Shown one piece after another: positions 1 to 11,045 of a stretch of DNA of 19,917 nt. Made by a program: the position numbers and the translations under genes. Positions within the stretch are counted from its first letter, which is position 1. Each line of letters opens with the position of its first letter. Source of the stretch: Halocaridina rubra (Eukaryota > Arthropoda > Malacostraca > Decapoda > Atyidae); assembly GCA_037179515.1 (NCBI GenBank), contig JAXCGZ010005098.1, forward strand, positions 1 through 19,917, written 5' to 3'. The notes under the pieces are model-generated. The model had not been told where the DNA came from. It made no database searches and saw only the letters and a program-made list of their open reading frames with translations.

Positions 1-171
1 ATGCCTTGCCCTCAAAGCTACATCAGGGCCTAAGTGCAGTGACACTATTGGCGTCCGTATGAATAAGAATATTATTTTTAAATAATTACATTCACGCTAA
101 TGGCGTCATTTCTTGGTTGAGAATAAGTTTCCAAACTCTCTCCAGAATGAATTAATTAGCAATCCTCTCCA

Positions 172-995
<824 letters not shown>

Positions 996-1454
996 CCTAA
1001 GTGCAGTGACACTATTGGCGTCCGTATGAATAAGAATATTATTTTTAAATAATTACATTCACGCTAATGGCGTCATTTCTTGGTTGAGAATAAGTTTCCA
1101 AAGTCTCTCCAGAATGAATTAATTAGCAATCCTCTCCACTGGTGTGGCTTTGAGGGCAAGATTTAAAATAAAGGCAGTTTCCATTTCCCTCACTCATCAC
1201 TCAGACCGTATGTCTCTTTATGCGCACTTTACTCCATGTCCATAAACGATCCTATGAATTACTGTTTCTCTTTTTTATTGATTCATGAATAACTACAACA
1301 AATAACGAAGTCATTGATATACTATGTATAATGATATGTGTAGGTTTGGGGGAGGAAAATAGCTGAGAAACAAGATAGCTCAGAGTGCTAAAAATCCAAT
1401 AGCCAGAGACAGGATTTCACAAAGGAGTACGGAAAAGAAAACTTATTGAAACTT

Positions 1455-1723
<269 letters not shown>

Positions 1724-2079
1724 TGCGTAAAGAAAAAAAAACTGTTTTGTTCACATTTTAGATTGTGCATTTACCTGATTGTGAGCAACTGCTTTTTGAC
1801 ATATAAAATTAATAAGCATAAGGTTCAATAAGTTTTCTTTTCCATGCTCATTTGTGAAATCTTGTCTCTGTCCAGTGGCTTTTTAGAAGGTCGAGATACC
1901 TTGTTTCTCAGCTGTTTTTCTCCCCCAAACCTAGTTATCATTATACATATTATATCACTGACTTTGTTATTTATTGTAATTTTTGATGACTCAGTAAAAA
2001 AAGAGAAACAATAATAAATAGCATGGAAAATAAATTGTGCATAAAAAGATGTGCGGTAGATGGAGACTGCCTTTGTTTT

Positions 2080-2258
2080 ATGCCTTGCCCTCAAAGCTAC
2101 ATCAGTGGAGAGGGTTGCTAGTTAGTTCATTTGGAAGTGAGTGAGGAAACTTATGCTCAACCAAAAATGACACCATTGGAGTGAATGTAGCTATTTAAAA
2201 ATAATATTTAGGCTCTAAAAATTTATACACGCCATTGGTGTCACCGTGCGCGAGAGGG
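2080..2258. mobile_element. Outer right arm and terminus of the foldback MITE, piggyBac-like (TTAA)
   Basis: From about 2100 the array stops repeating and runs into the reverse complement of the outer left arm (about 34-175). GGTTGAGAATAAGTTTCC pairs with GGAAACTTATGCTCAACC, and GCAGTGACACTATTGGCG pairs with CGCCATTGGTGTCACCGTGC. Read inward, the end is CCCTCTCGCGCACGGTGACA, directly preceded by TTAA (2259-2262). A TTAA target followed by CCC is typical of piggyBac-superfamily ends, so a non-autonomous piggyBac derivative is inferred. No transposase is present, and the left terminal TTAA lies outside the window. Confidence 0.55.
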
Positions 2259-2262
2259 TTAA

Positions 2263-2796
2263 TATCAATTTTGCTGTCCTGTCTTATCTTAGCTTGAGAC
2301 CAACTTAATAACACTAGAGGAATAACCAGTAAGTATGGGGGAAAATTCTAACATTTTACAGTTACTGAATATTACATTAATTGTAGGTGGTAATATTTCA
2401 CTATCAGATATAACAATTGTTACATCAGTCTTAGCAAGAAAGACTGGTATTGAAGTAAACAGTACTTTATATTAATGACTATACTATATAAGTCCTGACT
2501 TTTGTTATCCAGCTGAAAATATGTAACTTATACTGTACAATATATTCTTATTTCATAAAACTACAGTACAAAATCCCCCTAAGGGAGAGCCAAGAATACC
2601 TCCTGCGTGTTTTCATGCATGTTGATATTTTGACTAAATGAGACAGAACGAGGGGACTGGGAATGCCCTCCTTTGCATTTTCCTCCAGCAAAGAGTCAAG
2701 ATCTTTGCTCTGATTCCGCCACCCCTCATATAAGAGGGATATGGCTTTTGTACATAGATAGACATTACACAAAATTAATAAAAATTCCTCTCTTAC
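2263..2796. other. Intron sequence downstream of the CLPB exon (minus-strand sense)
   Basis: AT-rich sequence with no recognised coding exon. The CLPB frame stays open past the donor down to 2548, but the translation no longer resembles CLPB after the splice site. It is read as intron. The 3' exons (end of the AAA+ domain and the C-terminal domain) are not seen down to position 1, so this intron extends beyond the window and carries the foldback array. Confidence 0.6.
2795..2796 (-). promoter_or_regulatory. Splice donor (GT) of the CLPB exon
   Basis: On the minus strand the exon ends TGCAAA and is followed by GTAAGAG, a strong donor match. The CLPB similarity stops exactly at this Lys codon. 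Confidence 0.85.
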
Positions 2797-3555
2797 TTTG
2801 CAATGAATGGTCTTTCCTTTACCATCTGTTAGTCGTCCCTCGTCAAATAACTGCAGCAATATGGTCAACACATCTGGATGTGCCTTTTCAACCTCGTCAA
2901 ACAAGACCACAGCATTAGGAAATGCTCTCAACTTCTGAGTGAGCTGCCCTCCTTCATCGTGACCTATATAACCTGGTGGGGATCCAATGAACTTTGCAAC
3001 CTCGTGTTTCTGCTGGTACTCGGACATGTCCATGCGAATGAATGCGGCGTCTTTACCTTTGTGGAGGTACTGCGCAATCTGCTTGGCAAGTTCCGTTTTA
3101 CCAATTCCTGACGATCCCAAGAAAAGGAAGACAAGAGGATGTTCCTCGTCATACCAGCCATTTTCTTTACGTCGTATTGCCCCACAAACGGTAGCGATCG
3201 CTCCTTCCTGTCCAATGATGCGTTGCTTGATCCGTTGTTCGAGTGGGAATTTCCTTCTCTCTTCCATTTCAGTCATTTTTTGCTTGCTTTTATAACGTTC
3301 TGAGTACTTCTGCATCATGGTCCGCATGCCAATATCCTTTGCATAATCTTCTGGTTTGAAGCGATATTCATTTTCAACCATAGGGTTGGCACCGGCATCT
3401 AAAAGGTGCCGAACACATTCCTGATTGTCGGCCAATACTGAGTAGTGCAAGGCTGTACAGCCACGAAACATCTGACTATGATTAAGAAGTGTGCTGAATT
3501 CTGACTCTCTTATAACCTCCACGCTAATAGGCGATGTTCGGTTTTCCCTCGCAAC
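2797..3555 (-). CDS. CLPB: CLPB (Skd3) mitochondrial AAA+ disaggregase, one internal exon of 253 codons
   Basis: This exon encodes the junction of the ankyrin and AAA+ regions of the animal ClpB homologue, an ATP-driven protein disaggregase of the mitochondrial intermembrane space. Within the 253 residues, an ankyrin repeat lies at about 33-58 ([12 protein letters not shown]...LLDAGANP). A charged linker follows. The AAA+ domain then shows [11 protein letters not shown], Walker A GSSGIGKT (147-154), pore loop GYIGHD (195-200) and Walker B VVLFDE (216-221), ending at GKTIHCK. From memory of the family this matches human CLPB closely and without gaps over the AAA+ part. Both ends are phase 0 with canonical splice sites. 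Arginine-finger, sensor and C-terminal segments and the N-terminal ankyrins must lie on exons outside the recognised sequence. There is no internal stop, so it looks functional. The nearest alternative, bacterial ClpB, lacks ankyrins. Confidence 0.94.
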
Positions 3556-3557
3556 CT
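3556..3557 (-). promoter_or_regulatory. Splice acceptor (AG) of the CLPB exon
   Basis: On the minus strand a pyrimidine-rich run, TTCTTTTCTTACAG, precedes GTTGCGAGG. Starting here adds eleven residues ([11 protein letters not shown]) before the GTG codon that naive ORF callers would use. These residues fit the pre-ankyrin linker of animal CLPB. Confidence 0.85.
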
Positions 3558-4574
3558 GTAAGAAAAGAATTTATCACTCTCTCCAAAGGGGATACCTGGA
3601 ACAAGTTGCCCTGGAACCTTGTGTAATAATTACAGTCCTCTCTGATACTTCACCAACATATATACAGTATTTTATACACAAAATATCAAGTTACAAACAA
3701 TTCAGGATACAAACTGCCATTCAGAATGTAACTTATTTATAAGTTGGGGGGCGTTTGCACACCATTTCATGAATCTTAATTAGTCCTCAAGCTAATAGGG
3801 GAAAACAGACATGTTGGAGCTGGGGTGGCACGTAGATATACCTCTCTGCTTACACATAATATTCTTACACCTCAGGCTAGGGCTCAATCGTGAGTGAGAG
3901 ATAAGCGATGATACTTAACACTTAATTTATTTGGAAGCTACAGAGTTCCTTTAGGCCTCAATGTCCCCATTCCTTTAACGTTACTTATTCTCGGAAAGGT
4001 CTACAATACTCTGCATGCCTATCCAGAGTGCTTGACCTATTTAAAACCTTGGGTCATTCAAAACACATAACAAAGAGAAGGCGGGCATGGAATGCATACA
4101 TGCATCTGTACAATCACCTTGGGAAGTTCAAAAGAAACCCCAGCTGGTACAATGATGCAGGTCTTCACACAGAAATGTAGGCTTATTCTCAACAACATAG
4201 AGTCACCTGAAAACTCCCTGTTTGTACACAGGGTGCTGGAACACACTTGTCTTGGCACCCTTGGGCGTGATCTATACATCACTCCCCACAACTTACTCCA
4301 GAAATATGTTTTTCTGGTGCAACATTAACTTACAAGAACATAACAGGTTGGATATCATCTACAGAGATAACAGAGTTCATGTAAAATAAAATAATATTGT
4401 CAAGCACATCTAAAAACAGCATAAATCACGAGTCACTGTTACCCATATTAGACCTAGCTAACACATATCATTAGAGGCAATAAGCAAAACATAATTACTT
4501 CAGTTTACTTTGTATTCTGTATTACATATCAAAGTTACCCCATGCTTTCTAACACACTCAGCTCTTGGAACAAC
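3558..4574. other. Probable CLPB intron, no gene recognised
   Basis: Upstream side of the CLPB exon. I scanned for further ankyrin exons on the minus strand and recognised none. Positions 4058-4328 hold overlapping open frames on both strands (77 and 78 codons) in slightly less AT-rich sequence. They match no family I know and lack supporting splice or start context. Confidence 0.5.
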
Positions 4575-5190
4575 GCGAGGATATGTTCTCAGAAGTGAGA
4601 TGTAATGTAAAATTCGTATAACGTAACCAGTCATTTACCATAAGAAACAATGATAATAGGCATATAAACTTCCACAACTGTACATAAACACACTATGCCA
4701 AAGACATAAGATAGGTAAAACATATCTTATATGTACATAACAAAGCAGAAAGACCTGTGGTTATTTATATTAATATGCAAATAGTGTAGGGTATAAAAAA
4801 TATACAATTTACAAATAAATACTGTACAGCAAAAAAAAAAATTAACAAACCCTGAGAACGATCCCTTATCTGCAAACGTAAACAAAGATGACTTTAGCGG
4901 TAGGAGAAGGAGGAGGAGACTTAAGCAGTAGGAGAGGGAGGAAGAAGGGGGAGAGCAAACCACTGGTTGTTGTTGGGGTTAATACTGGGTGACGAGTGAC
5001 TGAAGCACATGCCAGCAAGGTGGGAAACTGCCTCAGAGGCGGTTGCTTAGTTACTAAACAACCATTTTTTCCGTTTTTTTCTCGCTCATGCGCGTAGCTC
5101 GCACAGTTCGTATTTTTTTACTAATATTTTTTTGGAGGCGTTATTCCAATTTCGCGTATTATAACAACGCGCAAAAAGCAAGTTGAGTGT
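4575..5190. repeat. Dispersed repeat, copy A (contiguous)
   Basis: Its parts recur in order at 15999-16440 and 18036-18129. Shared landmarks are GTTCTCAGAAGTG, AGAAACAATGATAATAGG/GGAAACAATGATATAGGG, CTATGCCAAAGACATAAGAT/CATGCCAAAGATATAAGAT, CATAGCAAAGCAGAAAG (here CATAACAAAGCAGAAAG), TTATCTGCAAACGTAAACAA, and near the end TTTTACTAATATTTTTTTGG then CGTTATTCCAATTTCGC. It carries no protein of its own. CG-bearing blocks near both ends suggest a non-autonomous DNA transposon, possibly Tigger-related; that class is a guess. Confidence 0.6.
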
Positions 5191-5442
5191 ACACAGCTAC
5201 CAGAGTTAACTGAAAAGTTCATTTCGCATTCATTATCAAGGATACGCTCAATATGTTTAAAAGAAAAAAAAAATCATTCTAACAACAATCTTTCTAATTA
5301 AAGGATTTCAGTTAGCAGATAAAAAATGTCTAATTAAGTATTCATTACTACATTATGTGGTTATTAATAAATGACAAAGTAACAATATAGTATACTATGA
5401 TACAAAAATCAAAACAGTTTCATTTAAGGGACAAGTATTTAA
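5191..5442. other. AT-rich noncoding, nothing recognised
   Basis: Low-complexity AT-rich sequence with short A runs. There is no open frame of note, no repeat match within the window and no RNA fold that I could support. Confidence 0.5.
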
Positions 5443-5630
5443 TAATACTCATCAAATAACAAAATGATTATTATTATAGTCCCCATTAAAACAAAAGTAC
5501 TTTTTATAAGCGACATTTATTCAGTAATACTCATCAATGACAATATAAAATTATTATTGTATCCAATTAAAATGGATGCAGTTTATAATGACAATTATCC
5601 AATAATACTCATCAATGACAAAATGACACT
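5443..5630. repeat. Imperfect tandem repeat, about 80-bp period, about 2.4 copies
   Basis: TAATACTCATCAA recurs at 5443, 5525 and 5603. It is followed each time by related AT-rich sequence (CAATATAAAATTATTATTGT and variants) and a related TTATAA block. Spacings are 82 and 78 bp. The 62-codon frame across it is a by-product of the repeat. Confidence 0.7.
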
Positions 5631-6240
5631 TACTATACTAAAACTAGGGTAAATATTTCTCTTATATCTATATACTGCTTCTAAGGGAGGCATTGAGCCT
5701 TTTTTAACTTAAATCTTATGATCTAAAAAAAAAATAAGAGCCTGGTTGAAATGTGAAAAAAACAAAAATTATATATGGTTTCACTATGGGGAATTTTCAG
5801 TTTCCCATGTTATGTTCTATTCTATGGGAAGTATATCTTTTTTCTCTCTCTTTCTTTTCTCTTCTGGGGAATTTTCCAATTCAATCTTCCATCTCAATTT
5901 TCCGCTTCAATATTTCCATTCACATTTTACATTTTCCTTCATCCCCATATGGAGTCCTACTCCTGGGATATGCCAGGTACTACCCCCTCTTTTTATTGCC
6001 CCTTCTTCTCCACGGTGAGATAGGTACAGGTTGTAACCACGGTGGGACTGGAAAATCTTGAATTGGGTGGCCACCGTACAAGAGGAGAGCGCAGATGAAT
6101 ATTTTCTGTTGCCCCTACCAGCTGCATCTGCCCGGATCTTGAGGAGGTTATCTCTCCACATCCTCCTCTCACGAAACCTATCCCCTGGTTGTCACACCTC
6201 CCTCCATAATTTCTATTCTGCAATCAGAACTCATTATGAG
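5631..6240. other. Unassigned region with a GC-richer island at about 5930-6240
   Basis: Positions 5746-5930 are T-rich with no convincing gene. From about 5930 to 6240 composition rises in GC, and several frames on both strands stay open. A minus-strand frame at 5907-6161 reads in a protein-like way (WRDNLLKIRADAAGRGNRKY). I do not recognise the family. It may be a fragment of a retroelement or an old dispersed repeat. There are no splice sites or start context that would make it a gene. Confidence 0.3.
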
Positions 6241-7859
6241 TAGGTTCTTAGGCTGAAAAAATGGGCCTGTGTGGCCACCACAAGTACAGAGACACCTGAT
6301 ATTACTTTTGGGCATGAACAATCGCCATATGTAAGAACACTATGGGGATAACGTGCATCTCTTGTATCTGCAAGGGCTTACAATTTCTCCAATAGGTATA
6401 CAGGAATAAGTGTACAAAACTGCAGGTCGGGGCAGAATGAAAATAAAATAGGGGTTGCAAATATTTGTCTACACCACTCAGATCGTTATTCCAAGATACT
6501 TAGAACGTAGCTGAGGAATTGATAGAGCATCTACCAGACGTTAGTGAGTATGTGTGTGGTGTGACCTATTTTGTAATAGATATCGAAAAGAAAGTCATGA
6601 AATGCTGATAAGAACAGCTACAAACAGAAATACTCTCATAATAAAAGTGACTACAGTGACATAATGATAAGAATTTAAAAAATGCATATAAGAGTATTAC
6701 TATTGATAATAATGAAGAAAATAATAGGCAAGAAGGACAACTGAGCAATGGTAACAACAATAGCAATAATGATAACGATATTAATAATAATAATAATAAT
6801 AACAATAATAATAATAAGATTAACAATAGGAAATCGTAAGAGTAATAATAATATGCATTTTGCGGTAAGAACAAAAATTCTGTAATTGTATTTCATAACA
6901 ACACTCATTTTAAACCAAATTCTTTCGGTTTTGTTTCTTTTACCATTCTTGAATTCTTGCTGTCACAACTATAGTAGCATAGCCACCAGCCTTCCTGTTG
7001 CCTGGTTATCTGTATTAGCTAAGATTTCCTTTAAAGACAGTTAAAATATGGCGCAGACAACTCTCTCTTACTACTCAGTTTAAAGTCTGTATTATCATGT
7101 GTAACACTAACATGCAAAAATTCTTCAAAAAATAATGAAACGATGTCACGTTTATTATCTTGCTAATTATCAACAAATAAAAAATCAACAGTAAAGAAAG
7201 TATAAAAACTTAGCTTCATGCATTCAATTACTAATAAAAACATTGAGACGCTGTCTATACAATAACCATCCTTCACTTTATATTCACTACTAGTAATTCT
7301 TGCGAAAGGCTCTTTTGATTACTTTCTGATAAGCAAACTTTTTTTACCAACATCTTAAAAAAAAAAAAAATTAATATAGTACATATTAAGCTAAGGCGTA
7401 TCATAAATCTGCTCTTTTTCTGTCAAAAATGGACAAAAATAATGCTAGTGAAATGCGCATACACATACATGCCTGTACTGGCCATGTTCCTTTTCATAAT
7501 TCTGAGGGTCGAGTCAAAGCACACACTCACCGAAGTCAAACATACCTCCGAACAGAATTTAAACATAATATCTGTACTATAAAAATATTTTATAATTCCT
7601 ATCAATACCTGTATTATGAAAATATTTAATAATTACTGTCAATAAAAAATTAAACAAGCAATTAAAAACATTTCACACTAAAAGCTGATACTTCAAGAGA
7701 AAACAATATTTGTTTCCTTTTTTTTTAAATGCAAATTACTGGACTAACAATTACTCTTTCTCAAGCGAAAAAATAAAGGGAATTAACTGTCATTATTTTA
7801 ATTGCATACTCAAAATATACACTCTGAGAATTGCAAATTATCTTAATTAGCATAATAAT
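6241..7859. other. AT-rich noncoding stretch
   Basis: About 1.6 kb with no supportable gene. It contains a short (AAT)n run and homopolymer A runs near 7357. Short frames at 7423-7629 on both strands (60 and 66 codons) match nothing known to me. It is probably intronic or intergenic filler. Confidence 0.5.
6782..6818. repeat. (AAT)n microsatellite, interrupted
   Basis: A run of AAT/TAA triplets with one AAC interruption, inside a wider AT-rich block in which ATAATGATAA-type motifs are common. Confidence 0.85.
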
Positions 7860-8066
7860 ATTTTTTTTTATTATGGTGTGACATGGTACAGGTATGAAAA
7901 ATGCCTTCATCAATAAAGGCCCGGGCATGAAGACAAATTAAGAAGAAGGAAAATAAAAAGGTTACGGACAAGGCACACAAAGGAAAAGGACAAACTGAAA
8001 GAAAAGTCAAAGTATTGAGTACCTAGACATATGGCAGGATTAGGCCCTGAGATATCGATGGATCCG

Positions 8067-8568
8067 TTATTTGAAGTAAGATAGGTTATAAGAATCAGGA
8101 AAGACAGAAAGAGGAAAAGAGTTCCAAAGTCTGGAGGCAAATGGGAAGAAGCAGTTGCTGCACGGACCTCCGCGAACTATACATCTCCACACAAAACCTG
8201 TGACACAAGGCCGCTTGGTGAGTATTACGCGGCTTCGGCAGTGGGGGAGGGATGCAACTCGCCAACTCATCAGAGCTAAGATATAACTAGTAGTGACAAA
8301 AAGAGAAAGGGACGATACCTTACAGTAAAGAGAAAGAGAATCCAGATTAGAAGTAAGAGAAGGGTCATTACTAAATCTGACTGCCTTAGATTCAACCCTA
8401 TCATGGAGATAAGTATAAGAAGAAGCACCATAGATGTGTGAGAAGTATTCTAAGCAGGGACGATAAGATTTTTACAGATTTTAAACAACTGTAAAGAGTT
8501 AAAGTAATGAAAACGAAAGAGAACCGCCAATTTTTGGGATGCAGATTTAGAAATTTGGACTATGTGCT
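8067..8568 (-). pseudogene. C-terminal tail of the LINE ORF2, degraded
   Basis: Weak but ordered similarity to the end of such LINE proteins. In different frames the translation shows a DRVESKAVRFSNDPSL block near 8390, then MSWRVASLPHCRSRV at about 8270, and FASRLWNSFPLSVFPDS near 8115. Several frameshifts and stops separate these pieces. It belongs to the same element as the endonuclease and RT pieces upstream. Confidence 0.7.
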
Positions 8569-9230
8569 TCATCCAAGAAAGTTAGAGGCTATATGGATTC
8601 CTAATAAGTTGATAAATATAAGAGGGTAAATTTCGTTAGTCTTGAAGACAAGAGGGCTTTCAGAAGGAGAAGACAATAAAGAGATAGCCAGAAACTGTGT
8701 CTTGGAGGAACTAAATTTAACTAAATTTTGGGTGCCCCACTCAGATACCCTCTGCAAATCGGAGGTGAAAGTAGAAGAAAGAGTGATATGACACTTATTA
8801 TGAGTAGCAGATGAAAGTTGTGAAGAAATATCAGAAGAAAACTGAAGGGTAGACTCGTCGGTAAAGGCATGAAGAAGAGAGGAAGATGGGGACTGAAGAC
8901 GATCATTGATGAAGAGAAGGAACACAGTAGGTGAAAGAACAGGGCCCTATGGAACACCAATAATTTGATGTCTTGTTAGTCTTTAGAGTGAAGAACCTTA
9001 TGAATTTTGCATGATGAAAAGATAAGGGAGGGCAAAGGGTTAGAGAGGGGTAAAGATTGAAGGACAGGTGTGCTGGAATCGTTTACGGAAGAGTTGGCAG
9101 AAAAATGCGAGCCATTAAGAGTAGCTTTGTCAATGGAAGAGCAAGCTACTGAACCATTAGAACAAATTAGAGGAGGAAAGCTTGAGTTGCAGAATTTTTG
9201 GAGAGGTTTTTGGCTTAGGACCAGAAACAT
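8569..9230 (-). pseudogene. LINE reverse transcriptase remnant with the palm core deleted
   Basis: Positions 9230-8976 encode the linker between endonuclease and RT (SQKPLQKFCNSSFPPLI...FSANSSVNDSS). Near 8965-8985 the reading jumps straight from LKTNKTS, which normally precedes the early RT blocks, to GVP*GPVLSPT, a later block in which the Gln codon is a stop. The early fingers and palm motifs, with the first catalytic Asp, are missing; a loss of several hundred bases is inferred. Next come FLLFINDRLQS and, at about 8862-8850, FTDESTL where FADDSTL is expected, so one Asp of the catalytic pair is lost. WGTQNLVKFSSSKTQFLAIS follows, the normal segment after the active site. It cannot encode an active enzyme. 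Confidence 0.82.
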
Positions 9231-9507
9231 TTGTCAGTGGGAAAGGCATTAAGGTTATCAGCTTTCCTTCTTATAAAGGAAGCCTTGGACCTTCAAATCT
9301 GAGCAGCACAGCAATTCCTAGCTACAATAAAAGCAGAGCAAGTTAAATCAGAAGGAGAGGCAAAAATCTACCAAAAACAATTTAAGTATCATTAATAAAT
9401 GACTAATAATAATTACAGTAATAATAGAGGTATGAACCAAAAAAGCAATAGTAAAACCAGTGTGCCCGATACCTGGCCTGAATAGCCATGGAGCAGGCAC
9501 AGTCAAA

Positions 9508-10518
9508 TCAAGGATTAGTGGGAGAAAAAATTTTCATAGAGGAGGGGATGTACGCCCCAATTTCTGAGGGTATGATCTCAGCAACTTTTAGGGCTACCTG
9601 ATCAAGGTTGCGGAACCGAAAGCAGTAGTCATCCCATGAGAAGTCAAAGAGGAAATTATGCAAATCTTCACATTGGGTACGCTCAAATTGGCAAAGGCGG
9701 CGCTGAGTAGGAGGAATTGATGGAGGGGGAGTGAATATGGAAGGGATTGAGATCACAGAGTGGTCAGATTTACCAAGAGGAGAAAGCACAGAATAAGAGC
9801 AGTTTGAAGGTTAGAAGTATGAAATAGGTCAAGAGTGTCGGCTGCATGTTCGCGTTGATCAGCAACACGAGTAGGATGTTTGATAATTTGCTCCTGATCA
9901 CGAATAATAGAGGAAGCAAGAGCCTCACTTCCTCCCACATCCGTGTGAGAAGAATTAAGCCACTCACTGTGGTGTACAATGACGTCTCCAATATATAGAA
10001 CATTGGCATGTGGGTGAGAAGATAGCAAGGACTCATGGCAACAGGACAGATATTCAAAGAAAGATACAAAGTCAGTGAAGTTTGGAGAACAGTAGCAGAA
10101 GCAAAGGAATATAGTGGTAGTAGAGAGATAGATCTTCAGGCAGAGAACATCAGGTCAGGAGATCCACAGTCCATAACCTTGCAATAGGAGTGTTAGTGTT
10201 GCAGTAGGCACAGACCCAACCTTTGGAACGAAAACGAGAATACAGGTTATAGTAAGAGATTTGAAATGGGTCAGTGGAAGAATGGCTAGACAGCTGGGTT
10301 TCAGAGAGAAGGAGGAGGTTAGGGAGGAAAGTACCCAAGTGCTGTTCCGCATACAAAAGATTAGAGTTCATATCACGAATGTCAGAAAAGTGAAGAGTGA
10401 CAGAAGTAGATCTATCAGGAGGTGCAAGGTGAAGGGCAGAATCATTATTACCACCAGGCATGTCTACGCTCTTGCCAGTAGTGGAGTTAGTTATAAATAT
10501 CACGACAATGAACAACAA
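9508..10518 (-). pseudogene. LINE endonuclease domain, frameshifted
   Basis: This is the apurinic-endonuclease-like domain that nicks target DNA for LINE insertion. Visible blocks are LLLLSETQLS near 10300, with the metal-binding Glu. RFRSKGWVCAYCN follows, then FLCFCYCSPNFTDF, then LYIGDVIVHHSEW near 9987. NSSHTDVGG and IIKHPTRV come next, and GKSDHSVIS (the SDH motif) lies near 9765. The usual GDFN motif is altered to GDVI, which replaces the catalytic Asn. Frame changes occur near 10155 and 9795. Several family residues remain, so the decay is moderate. It would be joined to the RT in an intact element. I see no separate ORF1 upstream. Confidence 0.85.
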
Positions 10519-10520
10519 TT

Positions 10521-10880
10521 ATCTGCAGATAAGCTTCACAGAATCGCTAATCTCTTTATCTATTCAAAATATCACAATTCTCATTTTAAACTATACCAAG
10601 AGCGCTACATATAAAAAAATTTAAAAATGTATTTGCGCATGCTATAATTTAAAAAATATTTCATTTGCAAGCAATAAAAGAATAGCTTCAACAGATGAAC
10701 CAGGCCAAACTACATAATTCTGATAAAAGAAAAAAAAATTAATTAATAAATTCACATCCTTCATCAGGTATGATCTCTCTTGGAATATCAATAACCAGTG
10801 TGAACTGTTGTAGAGCCACTGCTACTAACTGCAACAGCCCTCTTATCCTTCATTGTGTGGGTAAAGGTATGTAGGCCGCA
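10521..10880. other. Unassigned stretch between the LINE and the Tigger family-1 remnant
   Basis: AT-rich with a moderately GC-rich patch at about 10750-10870. A minus-strand frame in that patch reads RIRGLLQLVAVALQQFTLV for some 36 codons, but I recognise no family. It could be the LINE 5' region or an old repeat. Confidence 0.35.
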
Positions 10881-11045
10881 TACATGGGGTCCTCAAAGAT
10901 TGTCGTTTCATATAATGTCGTTCGATTTTACGTAAGAGGCCAATAAATAATTAATAAATTATTAATAATTTAATTTTTCGATCTACCTGGCTGGTGTGGT
11001 AAATTCAAGCTGTGCACGCTGAAGTTTGTGAGGGCGGCGGATGAA

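Larger units (their letters stand above)
7860..10520 (-). mobile_element. Decayed APE-type LINE (jockey/I-like) with internal reverse transcriptase deletion
   Basis: Reading the minus strand in order gives: an ORF2-like start (MPGGNNDSALHLAPPDRS, about 10461), the AP endonuclease domain (to about 9508), the endonuclease-RT linker (9230-8976), late RT motifs (8960-8569) and a C-terminal tail (SRLWNSFPLSVFPDSYNL, near 8110). It ends in an A-rich 3' end near 7860. All parts lie in the order expected of one non-LTR retrotransposon but in several frames with stops, so it is dead. The style matches LINEs common in decapod genomes. The clade is not certain from sequence reading alone. The 5' end is approximate and target-site duplications were not identified. 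Confidence 0.85.

Noticed and set aside
2548..2796. Extension of the CLPB frame past the splice donor
   Set aside because: Similarity to CLPB stops exactly at a canonical GTAAGA donor; the following residues are unlike the conserved AAA+ sequence that should come next.
2673..3295. Plus-strand and alternative-frame open stretches over the CLPB exon
   Set aside because: They are shadows of the real minus-strand coding exon.
7423..7629. Paired short frames on both strands
   Set aside because: Only 60-66 codons, no recognised family, no splice or start context; likely chance.
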